Positions 9,055 to 18,464 are shown, counted from the stretch's first letter. The stretch is DNA of 64,000 bases from Paenibacillus peoriae KCTC 3763 (GCF_000236805.1 NZ_AGFX01000018.1:62001-126000); one strand, 5' to 3'. Notes: generated by a model from the sequence alone, not told the origin. Numbers and translations are program-made.

Positions 9055-9287
9055 AAATGCAAGTTGTATATACAAAAATGTTTACTAATATGGTTATTAG
9101 TTATGGGTAGCAAAAGCTTTATTTTTCCATTTATTACATAGGAATATAAATATACCATAGAATTCGAAATGAAATAATAACTTTTCCCCCTTAATTTGGA
9201 GGAATAATCGATAATCTGTCGAATGTTATATTATTGTTTAGGAGTTTTGTACTATTAAGTGAAATTATATAGACGGGGGAAAGACAC

Positions 9288-10187
9288 ATGAAAATTTTAA
9301 CAGAATATATCAAGAATATCCCCGGGGCAATTAATGAAAGGAAGGCAACGACTAAACAATATGGTAATTTTAAGCATATTGACTTCGAAGTTAAAGGAGC
9401 TCCTTTACTTAAATGGCCTGGAGGGAAACGAAATCTACTAAAACATATACTTCCTTTAATCCCTGTTAACTTCAAAAAATATTATGAGCCCTTTTTTGGT
9501 GGGGGAGCTTTATTTTTTGCTTTACAACCTAAAAACTCTCACCTATCTGATTGCAATTTAGATTTAATTAACTGTTATAAACAAGTAAGAGATCAACCAC
9601 ATGAAGTAATAGAGAAGCTTAAGAAACTCATTAATTCAGAGAGTGCGTATTATGAGGTTAGAAGTAACATTCCTTTAGGAGATATTGATAAGTGTGTAAG
9701 AATGATATATTTAACCCAATTATCTTTCAACGGAATATATAGGCAAAACTTAAGAGGGGAATATAATGTTCCTTATGGTCATAAGACGCACATTGAACCA
9801 TGTGATGAACCTAAAATAATATCTGCGAGCGAAGCATTATCTAATACGAAATTAACTTGTTCTGATTTTGAAGAGGCGGTTTCTGGAGCTGAAGAAGGCG
9901 ATTTAGTCTATTTTGATCCTCCTTACACAATATCCAATGGGAAAAATGGTTTTATTAAGTATAATTCAAGAGTATTTTCGTGGGAAGATCAAGTTAGGCT
10001 TTCTAATTTAGCAATTCAGTTGGCTAATAGAGGATGTAGTGTAGTTATAAGTAATGCAAACCATCCGTCCATACTTGAGTTATACAGAGATTTTACTTGT
10101 AAAGTTATTGAGCGTAAATCAATAATTGCAGCCTCAGGTGAATATCGTGGTCAAATAACAGAATGTATTTTCTATAATGAGGTGTAA
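9288..10187 (+). CDS. D12-class (Dam-type) DNA N6-adenine methyltransferase
   Basis: 299-residue methylase that would transfer a methyl group from SAM to adenine in DNA. Seen: the N-terminal KWPGGKRNL (42-50), motif I YYEPFFGGGALFF (about 65-77), the catalytic DPPY at 210-213 and TECIFYN near the end. The family usually recognises GATC-like sites, but specificity is unknown here. A 40-residue N-terminal extension precedes the core. The DGQHR gene starts only 6 bases after the stop, so they are almost certainly co-transcribed; no classical restriction enzyme gene adjoins. AT-rich. Confidence 0.92.
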   Translation: MKILTEYIKNIPGAINERKATTKQYGNFKHIDFEVKGAPLLKWPGGKRNLLKHILPLIPVNFKKYYEPFFGGGALFFALQPKNSHLSDCNLDLINCYKQVRDQPHEVIEKLKKLINSESAYYEVRSNIPLGDIDKCVRMIYLTQLSFNGIYRQNLRGEYNVPYGHKTHIEPCDEPKIISASEALSNTKLTCSDFEEAVSGAEEGDLVYFDPPYTISNGKNGFIKYNSRVFSWEDQVRLSNLAIQLANRGCSVVISNANHPSILELYRDFTCKVIERKSIIAASGEYRGQITECIFYNEV

Positions 10188-10193
10188 AAATAC

Positions 10194-12497
10194 ATGCTTA
10201 GTAATATTGAGAAAATCACTAATTTAAGGACTTTAGCTAGATACAAAATGAGGAGCTACGAAATAAAGACAGTTAAAAAATCTTTAGTGGAAAGTTATTT
10301 AAGTGATGGTTGGGAAATAAGTAATAATAATGTAAAGTCTGTGAAATTAAAGAGACAAAAAAAACATGACATCTCGTTTTCTGACAGAGTATGGACTTTG
10401 TTATATAAAATGGGTTTTGTTTATTTATCGGGTGAAGGAGGATCAAACCTCATAAATAAAAAAAATGATGAATCTGAGGAAACAAATCTTGATATAGTTG
10501 GTATTGATGATGATATTTCAATTGCTGTAAAATGTATTTCTTCTGAGAAGCGTTCTTTCCGGTTCACTTTACAAGATGAAGTATCTACGCTCAAAAATAT
10601 TCGGGGTCATTTTGCAAATGTTGTGAGAAACGATTTTATTAACTCTCATAAAAGACAGGTTGCGACAATAGTCTTTACCTCTAACAACCTATCTGAGGCT
10701 GATCGCGCTTATGCTAACGATGCAAAAATTGTAGTATTTGATGAACAGGATTTAATTTATTATGAAAATCTAACGTCCCATCTTGGAGCTGCGGCTAAAT
10801 ATCAATTTTGCGCTGATATGTTTCCTGGGAAATCGATACCTGGACTTTCTATTAGGGTTCCGGCTGTAAAAACAAAAATGGGTGGGTCAAATTGTTACAC
10901 GTTTTCAATACCTCCAGAATATCTATTAAAGATAGCTTATATCTCACACCGTTCTAAGGGAAAAGCCTCAGATATAAACGCTTATCAGAGGATGATTAGT
11001 AAGTCTCGTTTATCTAAAATAAAGAGTTATATTAATGATAATGGGATTTTCCCTACCAATATTGTGGTTAATTTGGATCAAAAGTTAGCAAAAATTCGGT
11101 TTGAGAAAATTAGACAGGAAGTTGACACTGATAGTGGTCTTTTAGGTTGGTTAGATATAGAACCAGCCTATAAATCAGCATGGATAATAGATGGGCAGCA
11201 TAGATTATTTGCTTATTCTGGTCTTGAAAAGGCGTCTTCTGCCCGATTATCTGTTTTGGCGTTTGAAGGGTTACCAGCAAGCGCTCAAGCTCAACTTTTT
11301 GTAGACATAAATGCAAAACAAAAAAGCGTCAAACAGTCTTTGTTACAAGAACTTTATGCAGAATTACATTGGGATTCATCTGATCCTCAGATTAGAGTTA
11401 GAGCCATTATTTCAAAGGTTGTACAGGAATTAGGTGAAAATCCTGATTCTCCATTATACAATAGGGTACAGTCTGCTGATTCAAGCAAGGATTCTTTAAG
11501 GTGTATTACCTTAGGAAGTATATATAGTGCTTTAGACAAAACCGGTTTTCATATTTTGAGAACTAAAAATGGAAGCCCTGTGGAATATGGACCCTTATGG
11601 GCTGGAAATAATGAAGCCACTCTAAAGAGGACTATTTATATTTTAACTAAATGGTTAAGTAGTATTAGAGATAGATCTCAAGAATGGTGGGATAAAGGAT
11701 CGGCAGAAGGTGGCGGGCTCGCCATGAACGACGGCATAACTACTTGTTTGAATGTCTTAAAAAGTGTATTCCACCATCTAGAATCCAGTGGACATAAACT
11801 ATTACGCCTAGATAATGATATTTTATATGGGCACTTACAAAATTATGCTGAGTCCTTGGGAGATTATCTGGGGTCCCTAAATGATGTAGAGAGAAAAAGG
11901 TTTCGTGACCTTAGAGGAGTGCAGGGCCAAACAACTAGAACTAAACGTTGTCAACATGCCATACATTTACGTATTCCAGAGTTTAATCCTTCGGGATTGG
12001 ACGAATTTATTAAATTAGAGAAGGCACAAACTAATCAAAAAGCCAAACAGATTGTAGATTGGATAGAAACTAAAATGCAGGAAGTCATTCTCACAGAATT
12101 AAAGCAACACTATGGGTTCAATGAATCAGAGTGGTGGCTTCAGGGTGTACCTAAGCAAGTTAGGACTAAGGCATCCGAACGTTTCGAACTTGACGATGGT
12201 AAGCGGGGAGGGAAAGAGAACTATTTTGATTTAATGGATTATAAGAAGATCATCCTAGACAATTGGGAATTATTCGAACCTGTTTTTGCTTATAATAAAA
12301 CAGGAAATAAGGATAAGCGAACATCTTGGTTATCATTCGTAAATGAAAAGAGAAATATAGTATCTCATGTTTCGGCCGCAATTACCTTATCAATTCAAGA
12401 GCTTAGTCAGCTTGAGGAGTATCAACATTGGTTATCAAGTAAACTGGGCATAGATTCATATGAAAATTTTAATAGTGAAGAAGAAATTAAAGTGTAA
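10194..12497 (+). CDS. DGQHR-domain protein with nuclease-like N-terminus and HEPN C-terminus
   Basis: 767-residue multidomain protein. Residues about 60-190 look like a Mrr/PD-(D/E)XK-type fold (WTLLYKMGFVYLSGEGG, then NLDIVGIDDDISIAVKC), though the usual E-x-K Glu is replaced by Ala. The DGQHR motif at 333-337 with FVDINAKQKSVKQSLLQEL behind it defines the DndB/DGQHR family, known from phosphorothioation and other defence loci. The C-terminal RNIVSH (R720, H725) matches the R-x4-H RNase motif of HEPN domains. Together with the adjacent methylase it forms a two-gene cassette. A role in defence, with methylation marking self, is inference. Confidence 0.8.
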   Translation: MLSNIEKITNLRTLARYKMRSYEIKTVKKSLVESYLSDGWEISNNNVKSVKLKRQKKHDISFSDRVWTLLYKMGFVYLSGEGGSNLINKKNDESEETNLDIVGIDDDISIAVKCISSEKRSFRFTLQDEVSTLKNIRGHFANVVRNDFINSHKRQVATIVFTSNNLSEADRAYANDAKIVVFDEQDLIYYENLTSHLGAAAKYQFCADMFPGKSIPGLSIRVPAVKTKMGGSNCYTFSIPPEYLLKIAYISHRSKGKASDINAYQRMISKSRLSKIKSYINDNGIFPTNIVVNLDQKLAKIRFEKIRQEVDTDSGLLGWLDIEPAYKSAWIIDGQHRLFAYSGLEKASSARLSVLAFEGLPASAQAQLFVDINAKQKSVKQSLLQELYAELHWDSSDPQIRVRAIISKVVQELGENPDSPLYNRVQSADSSKDSLRCITLGSIYSALDKTGFHILRTKNGSPVEYGPLWAGNNEATLKRTIYILTKWLSSIRDRSQEWWDKGSAEGGGLAMNDGITTCLNVLKSVFHHLESSGHKLLRLDNDILYGHLQNYAESLGDYLGSLNDVERKRFRDLRGVQGQTTRTKRCQHAIHLRIPEFNPSGLDEFIKLEKAQTNQKAKQIVDWIETKMQEVILTELKQHYGFNESEWWLQGVPKQVRTKASERFELDDGKRGGKENYFDLMDYKKIILDNWELFEPVFAYNKTGNKDKRTSWLSFVNEKRNIVSHVSAAITLSIQELSQLEEYQHWLSSKLGIDSYENFNSEEEIKV

Positions 12498-12709
12498 AAA
12501 ATAATTTTACACCAAAAATAATTTGATAATATTAAGAGCTTCCTTAGGTGTAATGGTCTTCATATGAAGGTTCATGTTTTTCATCTCCTTAGATTGATTG
12601 TTTTATCTGATTCCATTATCATTAAATATTTTTATTAAGCCAAGTAACATTTATAGTGTTTAAGTAAATGAATGCCTCCTATAAGCTTGTGTTGAGGTGG
12701 TTTCAGTAT

Positions 12710-13051
12710 ATGTCAGAGCTTATTAGAAGGCTTGGAGATCGTATTTGCCAGATCAGAAAAGAAAAACAGCTAAGTCAAAAAGAGCTTGGGGAACTGTCGG
12801 GTCTGCATCCCAATTACATTGGTCAGGCAGAACGTGGCGAAAAGAATGTGACCATTGAAAGTCTGGAAAAAATCGTAGTTGGCTTGGGTATATCTATGGA
12901 GCATTTATTCCGTTACATTGACCCGGTAAATCAGCAGGATGAACTGGGACAGATCAATGAACTGTTATCTTCCCGTTCCGATCAGGATAGGGCTATGGTT
13001 TTACACGTTATAAAGAACATATTCAATTGGGAACTGTCCAAATACAACTAG
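12710..13051 (+). CDS. XRE-family regulator (C-protein-like)
   Basis: 113-residue XRE protein with HTH at about residues 6-60 (RICQIRKEKQLSQKELGELS; YIGQAERGEKNVTIESLEKI). GAGGTGG at 12694-12700 fixes the ATG at 12710 rather than the upstream one at 12668. It resembles controller proteins of restriction-modification systems and the two XRE proteins at 5838 and 6246. It may regulate the upstream methylase/DGQHR cassette or the downstream ATPase gene. Terminator at 13051. Confidence 0.85.
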   Translation: MSELIRRLGDRICQIRKEKQLSQKELGELSGLHPNYIGQAERGEKNVTIESLEKIVVGLGISMEHLFRYIDPVNQQDELGQINELLSSRSDQDRAMVLHVIKNIFNWELSKYN

Positions 13052-13076
13052 CCTCAATCCTGTCGATTGAGGCTTT
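13051..13076. terminator. Terminator between convergent XRE and 13094 genes
   Basis: GCCTCAATC (13051-13059) pairs with GATTGAGGC (13065-13073), followed by a weak T-run. Confidence 0.8.
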
Positions 13077-13093
13077 GTTGTCGTTTACGGCTC

Positions 13094-13366
13094 TTAATCC
13101 TTCTTCTTGGATTTTAACTCTTTTTTGTGCAGTGTTGCTGCAATGGTCTTCTCAATTCTAAGATGCAGCAATTCCGTCTCCAAGTCCTGCTGTATATTGT
13201 GGATGGAACTCAGTATATCCTCGACCGTCTTGGCATCCAACGTTTGGCTCTTCTCGTAAAACAGGTACAATACCATAGCTGATGTTTCGGTGCATGTAAA
13301 AATACGCTTAATCAGTTCATCTTCTTCCAGAACAAATTGCTCATTAATCTCCACACTATCGGACAT
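13094..13366 (-). CDS. Small hypothetical protein
   Basis: 90-residue charged, mostly helical protein (LEEDELIKRIFTCTETSAMV; a heptad-like stretch from IHNIQQDLETELLHLRIEKT) ending in a lysine-rich tail. Family not recognised. GGGAGGTG places the start at the ATG 13366 rather than the GTG at 13375. It is convergent with the XRE gene and divergent from the ATPase gene. About 175 bases upstream hold a GGGAA tandem run (13440-13456) and probable promoters. Confidence 0.65.
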   Translation of the reverse strand: MSDSVEINEQFVLEEDELIKRIFTCTETSAMVLYLFYEKSQTLDAKTVEDILSSIHNIQQDLETELLHLRIEKTIAATLHKKELKSKKKD

Positions 13367-13541
13367 TTCTCTCACCTCCCTGTGGCAAACCGTGATTTCT
13401 GCTTTTATTTTTTCGGGAGGAGGAGGGGAAGTAAAGTGAAGGGAAGGGAAGGGAAATAATACCTTTATTCAAACGTAAGTTCTGTGTATACTTAATGAGG
13501 TTGAAGAGCGTTTACACATTAATAGAAAGGCAGATAATTAA

Positions 13542-14930
13542 ATGAATATTAGCTTACCTTCTAGATATGAAGATTTGGATGAGGCATATAAAGGAAGACT
13601 AATTCCTAATGAGAGTTTACTAACTATGGTTAATCAAGCACAGAAGGCAATGAGAATAAATGGTGGGATTAGATTTTTACCTATTTATGGTGAAAGCGGT
13701 GCGGGCAAAACCTCGGCAGCAATGGAAATTAGCACTCATATTCCAAGCGTAAGAACTTTTGCACTTGAACGTGATGAAATAGAAGGTAAGGATACTCTCA
13801 TAGCACGTATCAGACGAGAACATGATTTATACAAATCTAAGATACTTGTTGCCATAGTAGATCAATATGAAGAAAATGTAGCAGGTAAAGAGAAAATACC
13901 TACGCAATTTGTAGAGTATTTAAGTCTTTTGGATAGAGGCGAATTCCGTAGAATTCCAATAATTTTTATTTGGTTAACAACAAATCGGGAATTCCAACAA
14001 TCCCTTGTTCAAGCTACAAGTAGAAATAAGCGTATTTTGATTAATGGGGAATTTAGCATTCTTGGTCCATCTAAAGATGAGTGGCCAAAAATAATAGAAG
14101 AGACATTCTCTTTTCACAATAGCGAGAATTCTTTAGCTGATTTTGGGATTATAGAGAGTGATATCATTAATATCAGTTTTGATTGTACTACTCTTGGTTC
14201 TGCAATTGAAAATATTAGTAATAAATTGGGTGAAAATTTAGATGATGTGCAAAATTTTTCTGAATACCAAGTTATTATAATGTGGCCTGTTGCAGATGCA
14301 CTCAGAAGTCAACGTATTTTACAATTTAGTAAGCCGAGAGAAGGTTATAAGCTTAACTGGGATTGGTGGTATAGGGAATTAAACAGTGAGGAGAAAAATC
14401 AACTACCCTTAAGGGAACTTAATAGAACAAGATTGTATTTTGATATAAGGATAGTTCCAATACGTGTTGCAGATCTCCATAAATTATGCGGAGATTTAGA
14501 AAATGAGAATGCCAAATATGGAAAGTCATATATTGGTCGTTTTCAAAAGACACATCTTTATCAAGTAGTCTCCAATAGTTGGGATTCTTATGATTATACG
14601 CCATTGAAGGAAAGAGAGTCGAAACGGGCTGAAGAGGCAAGGACTTGGTACGCTACAGTTACGGATAAGCCCGTAGCATTAGGAAGAAGAATAGCACGTA
14701 TATTTAGAGATAGTGGTATAGAAGCCACTCATGAAGTAACTCTAAATTCTTCTTACAGTTCTGTTAGAGCCGATATTTTTATCAAAAGACCAGATATACC
14801 CAAAAACAAGGTAATTATAGAACTAAAGGCCTTTGCTTCAGAGAATACAATGCCATCTACTATAAAGGATGCAATTAGAATAACACTAAGAAGACACGCG
14901 CAGTTTGCTGGTTTTATTCAAAGACAATAA
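13542..14930 (+). CDS. P-loop ATPase with C-terminal PD-(D/E)XK nuclease-like domain
   Basis: 462-residue protein. Walker A GESGAGKT is at residues 50-57 and a Walker B-like ILVAIVDQYEE follows at about 102-112, giving an ATPase core to about residue 250. The C-terminus carries ADIF (D411) and, 16 residues on, IELKAF (E427, K429), the spacing and hydrophobic context expected for a PD-(D/E)XK nuclease active site. The middle is not recognised. NTPase plus nuclease in one chain is a common build for single-gene antiphage systems, but its role here is inferred from architecture and place. Very AT-rich; own terminator. Confidence 0.7.
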   Translation: MNISLPSRYEDLDEAYKGRLIPNESLLTMVNQAQKAMRINGGIRFLPIYGESGAGKTSAAMEISTHIPSVRTFALERDEIEGKDTLIARIRREHDLYKSKILVAIVDQYEENVAGKEKIPTQFVEYLSLLDRGEFRRIPIIFIWLTTNREFQQSLVQATSRNKRILINGEFSILGPSKDEWPKIIEETFSFHNSENSLADFGIIESDIINISFDCTTLGSAIENISNKLGENLDDVQNFSEYQVIIMWPVADALRSQRILQFSKPREGYKLNWDWWYRELNSEEKNQLPLRELNRTRLYFDIRIVPIRVADLHKLCGDLENENAKYGKSYIGRFQKTHLYQVVSNSWDSYDYTPLKERESKRAEEARTWYATVTDKPVALGRRIARIFRDSGIEATHEVTLNSSYSSVRADIFIKRPDIPKNKVIIELKAFASENTMPSTIKDAIRITLRRHAQFAGFIQRQ

Positions 14931-14934
14931 TGAC

Positions 14935-14970
14935 AAGGAACCGCATTAAAATTAGTGTGGTTCCTTTCGT
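14935..14970 (+). terminator. Rho-independent terminator after ATPase gene
   Basis: AAGGAACCGCA (14935-14945) pairs with TGTGGTTCCTT (14956-14966) with one wobble, followed by TTC. Confidence 0.7.
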
Positions 14971-14996
14971 TTCGTTGCCGAAGCAACCGACAAGCT

Positions 14997-15013
14997 GAAC
15001 CGTATCATAAGTA
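14997..15013 (+). repeat. att-like repeat R2
   Basis: GAACCGTATCATAAGTA, identical over 17 bases to the rlmH 3' end. With R3 it also shares flanks: AAGCT before and GGCGAAATTA after. Non-coding here. Confidence 0.8.
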
Positions 15014-15069
15014 GGGCGAAATTAGAGTCAAAATTATCCGCTTGTAATATAGAGTGCCCGCTTGTTTGA

Positions 15070-15573
15070 ATGTATAATAATTTTATTGAAGCGTTGGATT
15101 GCATATTTTCAATGAAAATAGTGAGTGTTTTTTTGTTTACACCATTTTTGGATGATTCTAAAGCATTGATTTTAAGAAGATTAAGTGAATTAAAAGACTT
15201 ATTCGGCGATGAAAGTATAAAGATTTTCGAGCCACTGTATCAACAAGTAGCTGATCCAGAGCAAAAGTCAATGTTTTCTTTGCTTCATTACGAATTAAAC
15301 ACATTAATATCTTTCATGTACTCCAAAAGCAACAGACATTACAATGCTGAACAAAGTCGTAGACTCTTGGAAATTATTGAGACAATTAAAATCATGAAGG
15401 CAAATTTTAAAGAAACTTCTTATGGTTTTACAATTGATTCTAATTATGAATCGTTTTTGGAACAGTATGGATTGTCGCATTATATTTCATACATTAGCAG
15501 CCAGAGAGCCACAAAGTATGTTATTGCAAGATATGCGGAACTGGATTCGATACTGATTGGGAGTGCTTCATAG
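15070..15573 (+). CDS. Hypothetical protein
   Basis: 167-residue protein of unrecognised family, first gene of segment B, 56 bases after repeat R2. Mostly helical, no membrane segment (the early SVFLFTPFL is too short). No clear ribosome site precedes the ATG at 15070, so the start is uncertain; Met15 (FSMKIVSV) is an alternative. The DUF3800 gene follows after 180 bases. Confidence 0.6.
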   Translation: MYNNFIEALDCIFSMKIVSVFLFTPFLDDSKALILRRLSELKDLFGDESIKIFEPLYQQVADPEQKSMFSLLHYELNTLISFMYSKSNRHYNAEQSRRLLEIIETIKIMKANFKETSYGFTIDSNYESFLEQYGLSHYISYISSQRATKYVIARYAELDSILIGSAS

Positions 15574-15753
15574 ATGAAAAATCTGGTTTAGAATTATGTG
15601 GTATCCATTCTTTCTTATAACTGTGGCCAACTAAGACAATCAATCCCTAATAATTATGGAATGTCGGCCGATTTGTCTTTCCATTCAATAAGACCAGCAA
15701 GGGAAGTCAGGTGCTCGGTATTTTTAGATATGGAAAATTGGAGGAAAATTATA

Positions 15754-16851
15754 ATGAAGAATTTGATAGCCTTTGTAGATGAATCTGGAAATTCAGGAGT
15801 TAAAATATTTAATGGAACAGATAAATTCCACTGGGTTGGAGTAATGCTCTCCTCCCATGATGTTGAGCTAGTTAAAGACGAGCTTCACGAGTTGTTGAAG
15901 ACAGTTGATTTTCAGGAACTCCATGCTGGTGAGCTGGGAGTTGGCCGTATTAATTTAATTGCTAAGGGCTTAATAAAGTTATATAAAGATATAGATGCAA
16001 AGTTTATTTTTTCTAGAGTCGAAAGAGAACATGTAGCAACGATGAAGTTTGTTGACTTGTTATTTGACAACGCCAATAATGAGGCTGCTCCTAGAGAGCT
16101 TTATAATGTGAAATTCAATCGGCTTTTAGTCACATATGCTATGGCAAAAACAATGACCACGGAGCATCGTAAAAAATTCTGGAATGTCTTGGGGTTGCTA
16201 GATAGGGGAGTGAGTGATTTTCAAGAGTTAATGAAGGAGGTACAGCAACATTGCATTGCCAACCCTAAATATATCCCAGATACAGAATTGTTCAGTGAAA
16301 TATTTGACTATGCTATTACTCATCCAACACAGATTCTGGAACTTGATATATTAGGAAAAGAAAGAGAGCGTATTCGCGAAGAGGGACCAAGGGATGATTC
16401 AGATGATGTCTTTACGAATACAGCGAAATATCGCTCTGCTAATTTAGCTTCGTTCAACATAACAATTGGAGCGATGAATCGTTACTTAGCAAGAGAAAAT
16501 GCTAATATTTGTAGACTTGTTCATGATGAACAAAATGAATTCTACAAGCAGTTGAAGGTTGCTTACGATAATAATACTAAAATAATAGATTCTTCGGAAC
16601 TTTATTCTGGTCCAATAATAGATGCAGCAAATTATTTTAGCGGAAATATAGAGTTTGTTAATTCTGCTAATAACGTCGGCGTTCAGCTTGTAGACTTAGC
16701 TATTTGGTTAGGCAAACGAGTAAATGACATGAAGCAAGACTTGAAAGGGGATTGTCTAGAACTTTACAAATTTATTGCTGAACGTAGCGTACTCGATGGA
16801 TTCTCACTAGAGCAACTTGAATATACGCTTGCTGAAGAAATCAATAAATAA
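15754..16851 (+). CDS. DUF3800 domain protein
   Basis: 365-residue protein with the DUF3800 hallmark AFVDESGNSG at its start and the matching C-terminal NVGVQLVDLAIWLGKRV. The family has a predicted RNase H-like fold and is frequent in defence islands and mobile elements; its biochemical role is not settled. The frame is open from 15598, but GGAGG at 15740 and the DESG motif fix the ATG at 15754. AbiH lies 430 bases downstream. Confidence 0.85.
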   Translation: MKNLIAFVDESGNSGVKIFNGTDKFHWVGVMLSSHDVELVKDELHELLKTVDFQELHAGELGVGRINLIAKGLIKLYKDIDAKFIFSRVEREHVATMKFVDLLFDNANNEAAPRELYNVKFNRLLVTYAMAKTMTTEHRKKFWNVLGLLDRGVSDFQELMKEVQQHCIANPKYIPDTELFSEIFDYAITHPTQILELDILGKERERIREEGPRDDSDDVFTNTAKYRSANLASFNITIGAMNRYLARENANICRLVHDEQNEFYKQLKVAYDNNTKIIDSSELYSGPIIDAANYFSGNIEFVNSANNVGVQLVDLAIWLGKRVNDMKQDLKGDCLELYKFIAERSVLDGFSLEQLEYTLAEEINK

Positions 16852-17282
16852 GTTGAGAGGTAAGAAGTTATCAGAGATAGGCCCCAGTAGATTTTTTTAA
16901 AGGGCCCATTTGAATCTTGCACTACAAATGAGAACCTTATCACAGGTAGTGGTAAAGCAAAGAGTCGAGTTGAAAGGTGAAGCTTCGATGCTAAATTTGC
17001 AGGTTGGGGCTTAAGAAATACTCGATACGTGTGAAATCGGTCTTCTATGGTCCAGCAAAGCCTTGATGGGCGCTTGTAACACGGGGATGCAGGGGGTGTG
17101 CTCCCCGTTTCCCCGCAGGGGGACGGAAGGGGAGAAAACAGTGTGGCTCTCGTCGTTAACAAACTTGGCTCTGAATGATTAACGAAGTGGCTCGTTAACA
17201 TTAACTCAGTAGTCCACAGACATTAAAATATTCAGGAAACATGCCAAAACATTTGAACTGAATTTTTGGGGAGGATATTCTT
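16852..17282. other. 431-base gap with GC-rich inverted repeat
   Basis: No convincing gene. From about 17081 to 17140 there is an unusual GC-rich patch in AT-rich surroundings: CTCCCC at 17100 and GGGGAG at 17129 enclose CCCC/GGGGG runs and could fold into a hairpin. Further on, CTCGTTAACA-like words recur (about 17152 and 17191). Resembles a structured RNA or a junction of unrelated DNA; not identified. Confidence 0.4.
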
Positions 17283-18464
17283 GTGAAAATATTAGTTATT
17301 GGAAATGGGTTTGATTTGGCTCATGGATTACCAACGAAATACAATGATTTCTTAGAATTTCTTTTATTAATTAAAACAATGTCTAAGTATCATGGCACAA
17401 CAGTAGATTTTATATCAAAACAATTAAATGAATCATCAGTTGACAATAATATCAAACAATACATTCAAAATTTGATTTTAAGAATAACTGAGGAGTATGG
17501 AAGAAACAATGAAAAAGCAGGTTTACGTTTTCAAAACATTAATACTTTAGTAAGCAAATCAGAGGATAAGGTACTTCAAGAATTAATTGCACATTTAGAA
17601 GAAAATTTATGGTACGAATATTTTATTAAAACCAAATCTTACATTAATGAAGGATGGATTGATTTTGAATCAGAAATATCTAGGGTAGTAAAAACTCTGG
17701 ATCAGTATAAAACTAAAGGATTATTTGACCAACAAGACATTGTAGAAAAAGATATTAAACAAATTCTTTTGTCGGTTACCGTTCTAGATGGAAGTTCAAG
17801 TAAGTTTAAGGTTGATGAAAAAGAGGTTCAAAAACTTGAAGGAGATTTAAATAAACTAATACGAAGTTTGGAAATATTCCTTGAGGATTGTATTGGGAAA
17901 ATAAATATTGGGCATATACTTCCAGACATACAAAGCAACAAATTTGATAAAATACTAAGTTTTAATTATACAAATACTTATGAGAAAGTCTATGCGCCTC
18001 AACATAATATTCTATATGACTTTATTCATGGAAAAGCTGATATTACACGTAATATTGATACGAATAACATGGTCTTAGGTATTGATGAGTATTTAGATAG
18101 TACACAAGCGAGTAAGAATACGTCATTTATTTTTTACAAAAAATATTTTCAAAGAATACATAAGGAAACAGGTTGCGACTATAGAGATTGGATACAGAAT
18201 ATTACAAGTTCAAAATATCAGTCCGAACTATTCATTTTTGGACATTCGCTTGATATAACCGATAAGGATATTCTTCGAGAATTAATTGAAACGAAAGGTT
18301 TAATTACTACAATCTTTTACTACAACAAAAAAGTATATGCTTCTCAGATTGCAAATCTAGTAAAAGTATTAGGCGTTGATAATTTAGTTTCACGAGTTCA
18401 TGGTCAACATAGGAGTATTATTTTTAAACAGCAACAAAATCCAATCCGAGGAACAGAGCTGTAG
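17283..18464 (+). CDS. abiH: AbiH family phage abortive infection protein
   Basis: 393-residue member of the AbiH family, first described as a lactococcal plasmid-encoded phage abortive infection protein. The N-terminal ILVIGNGFDLAHGLPTKYND is the family signature; FNYTNTYEKVY, IHGKA and LFIFGHSLDITDKDILRELI in the second half are also typical. Start is GTG with GGGGAGGA upstream. The mechanism of AbiH is unknown. AT-rich, in segment B. Confidence 0.92.
   Translation: MKILVIGNGFDLAHGLPTKYNDFLEFLLLIKTMSKYHGTTVDFISKQLNESSVDNNIKQYIQNLILRITEEYGRNNEKAGLRFQNINTLVSKSEDKVLQELIAHLEENLWYEYFIKTKSYINEGWIDFESEISRVVKTLDQYKTKGLFDQQDIVEKDIKQILLSVTVLDGSSSKFKVDEKEVQKLEGDLNKLIRSLEIFLEDCIGKINIGHILPDIQSNKFDKILSFNYTNTYEKVYAPQHNILYDFIHGKADITRNIDTNNMVLGIDEYLDSTQASKNTSFIFYKKYFQRIHKETGCDYRDWIQNITSSKYQSELFIFGHSLDITDKDILRELIETKGLITTIFYYNKKVYASQIANLVKVLGVDNLVSRVHGQHRSIIFKQQQNPIRGTEL

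Noticed and set aside
12498-12709. Search for tRNA, rRNA or CRISPR in AT-rich gaps of the array
   Set aside because: No cloverleaf, rRNA segment or regularly spaced repeats seen here or elsewhere in the window.
13440-13456. GGGAA tandem run as a possible CRISPR or phase-variation repeat
   Set aside because: Only three short units and not inside a gene; no spacers.
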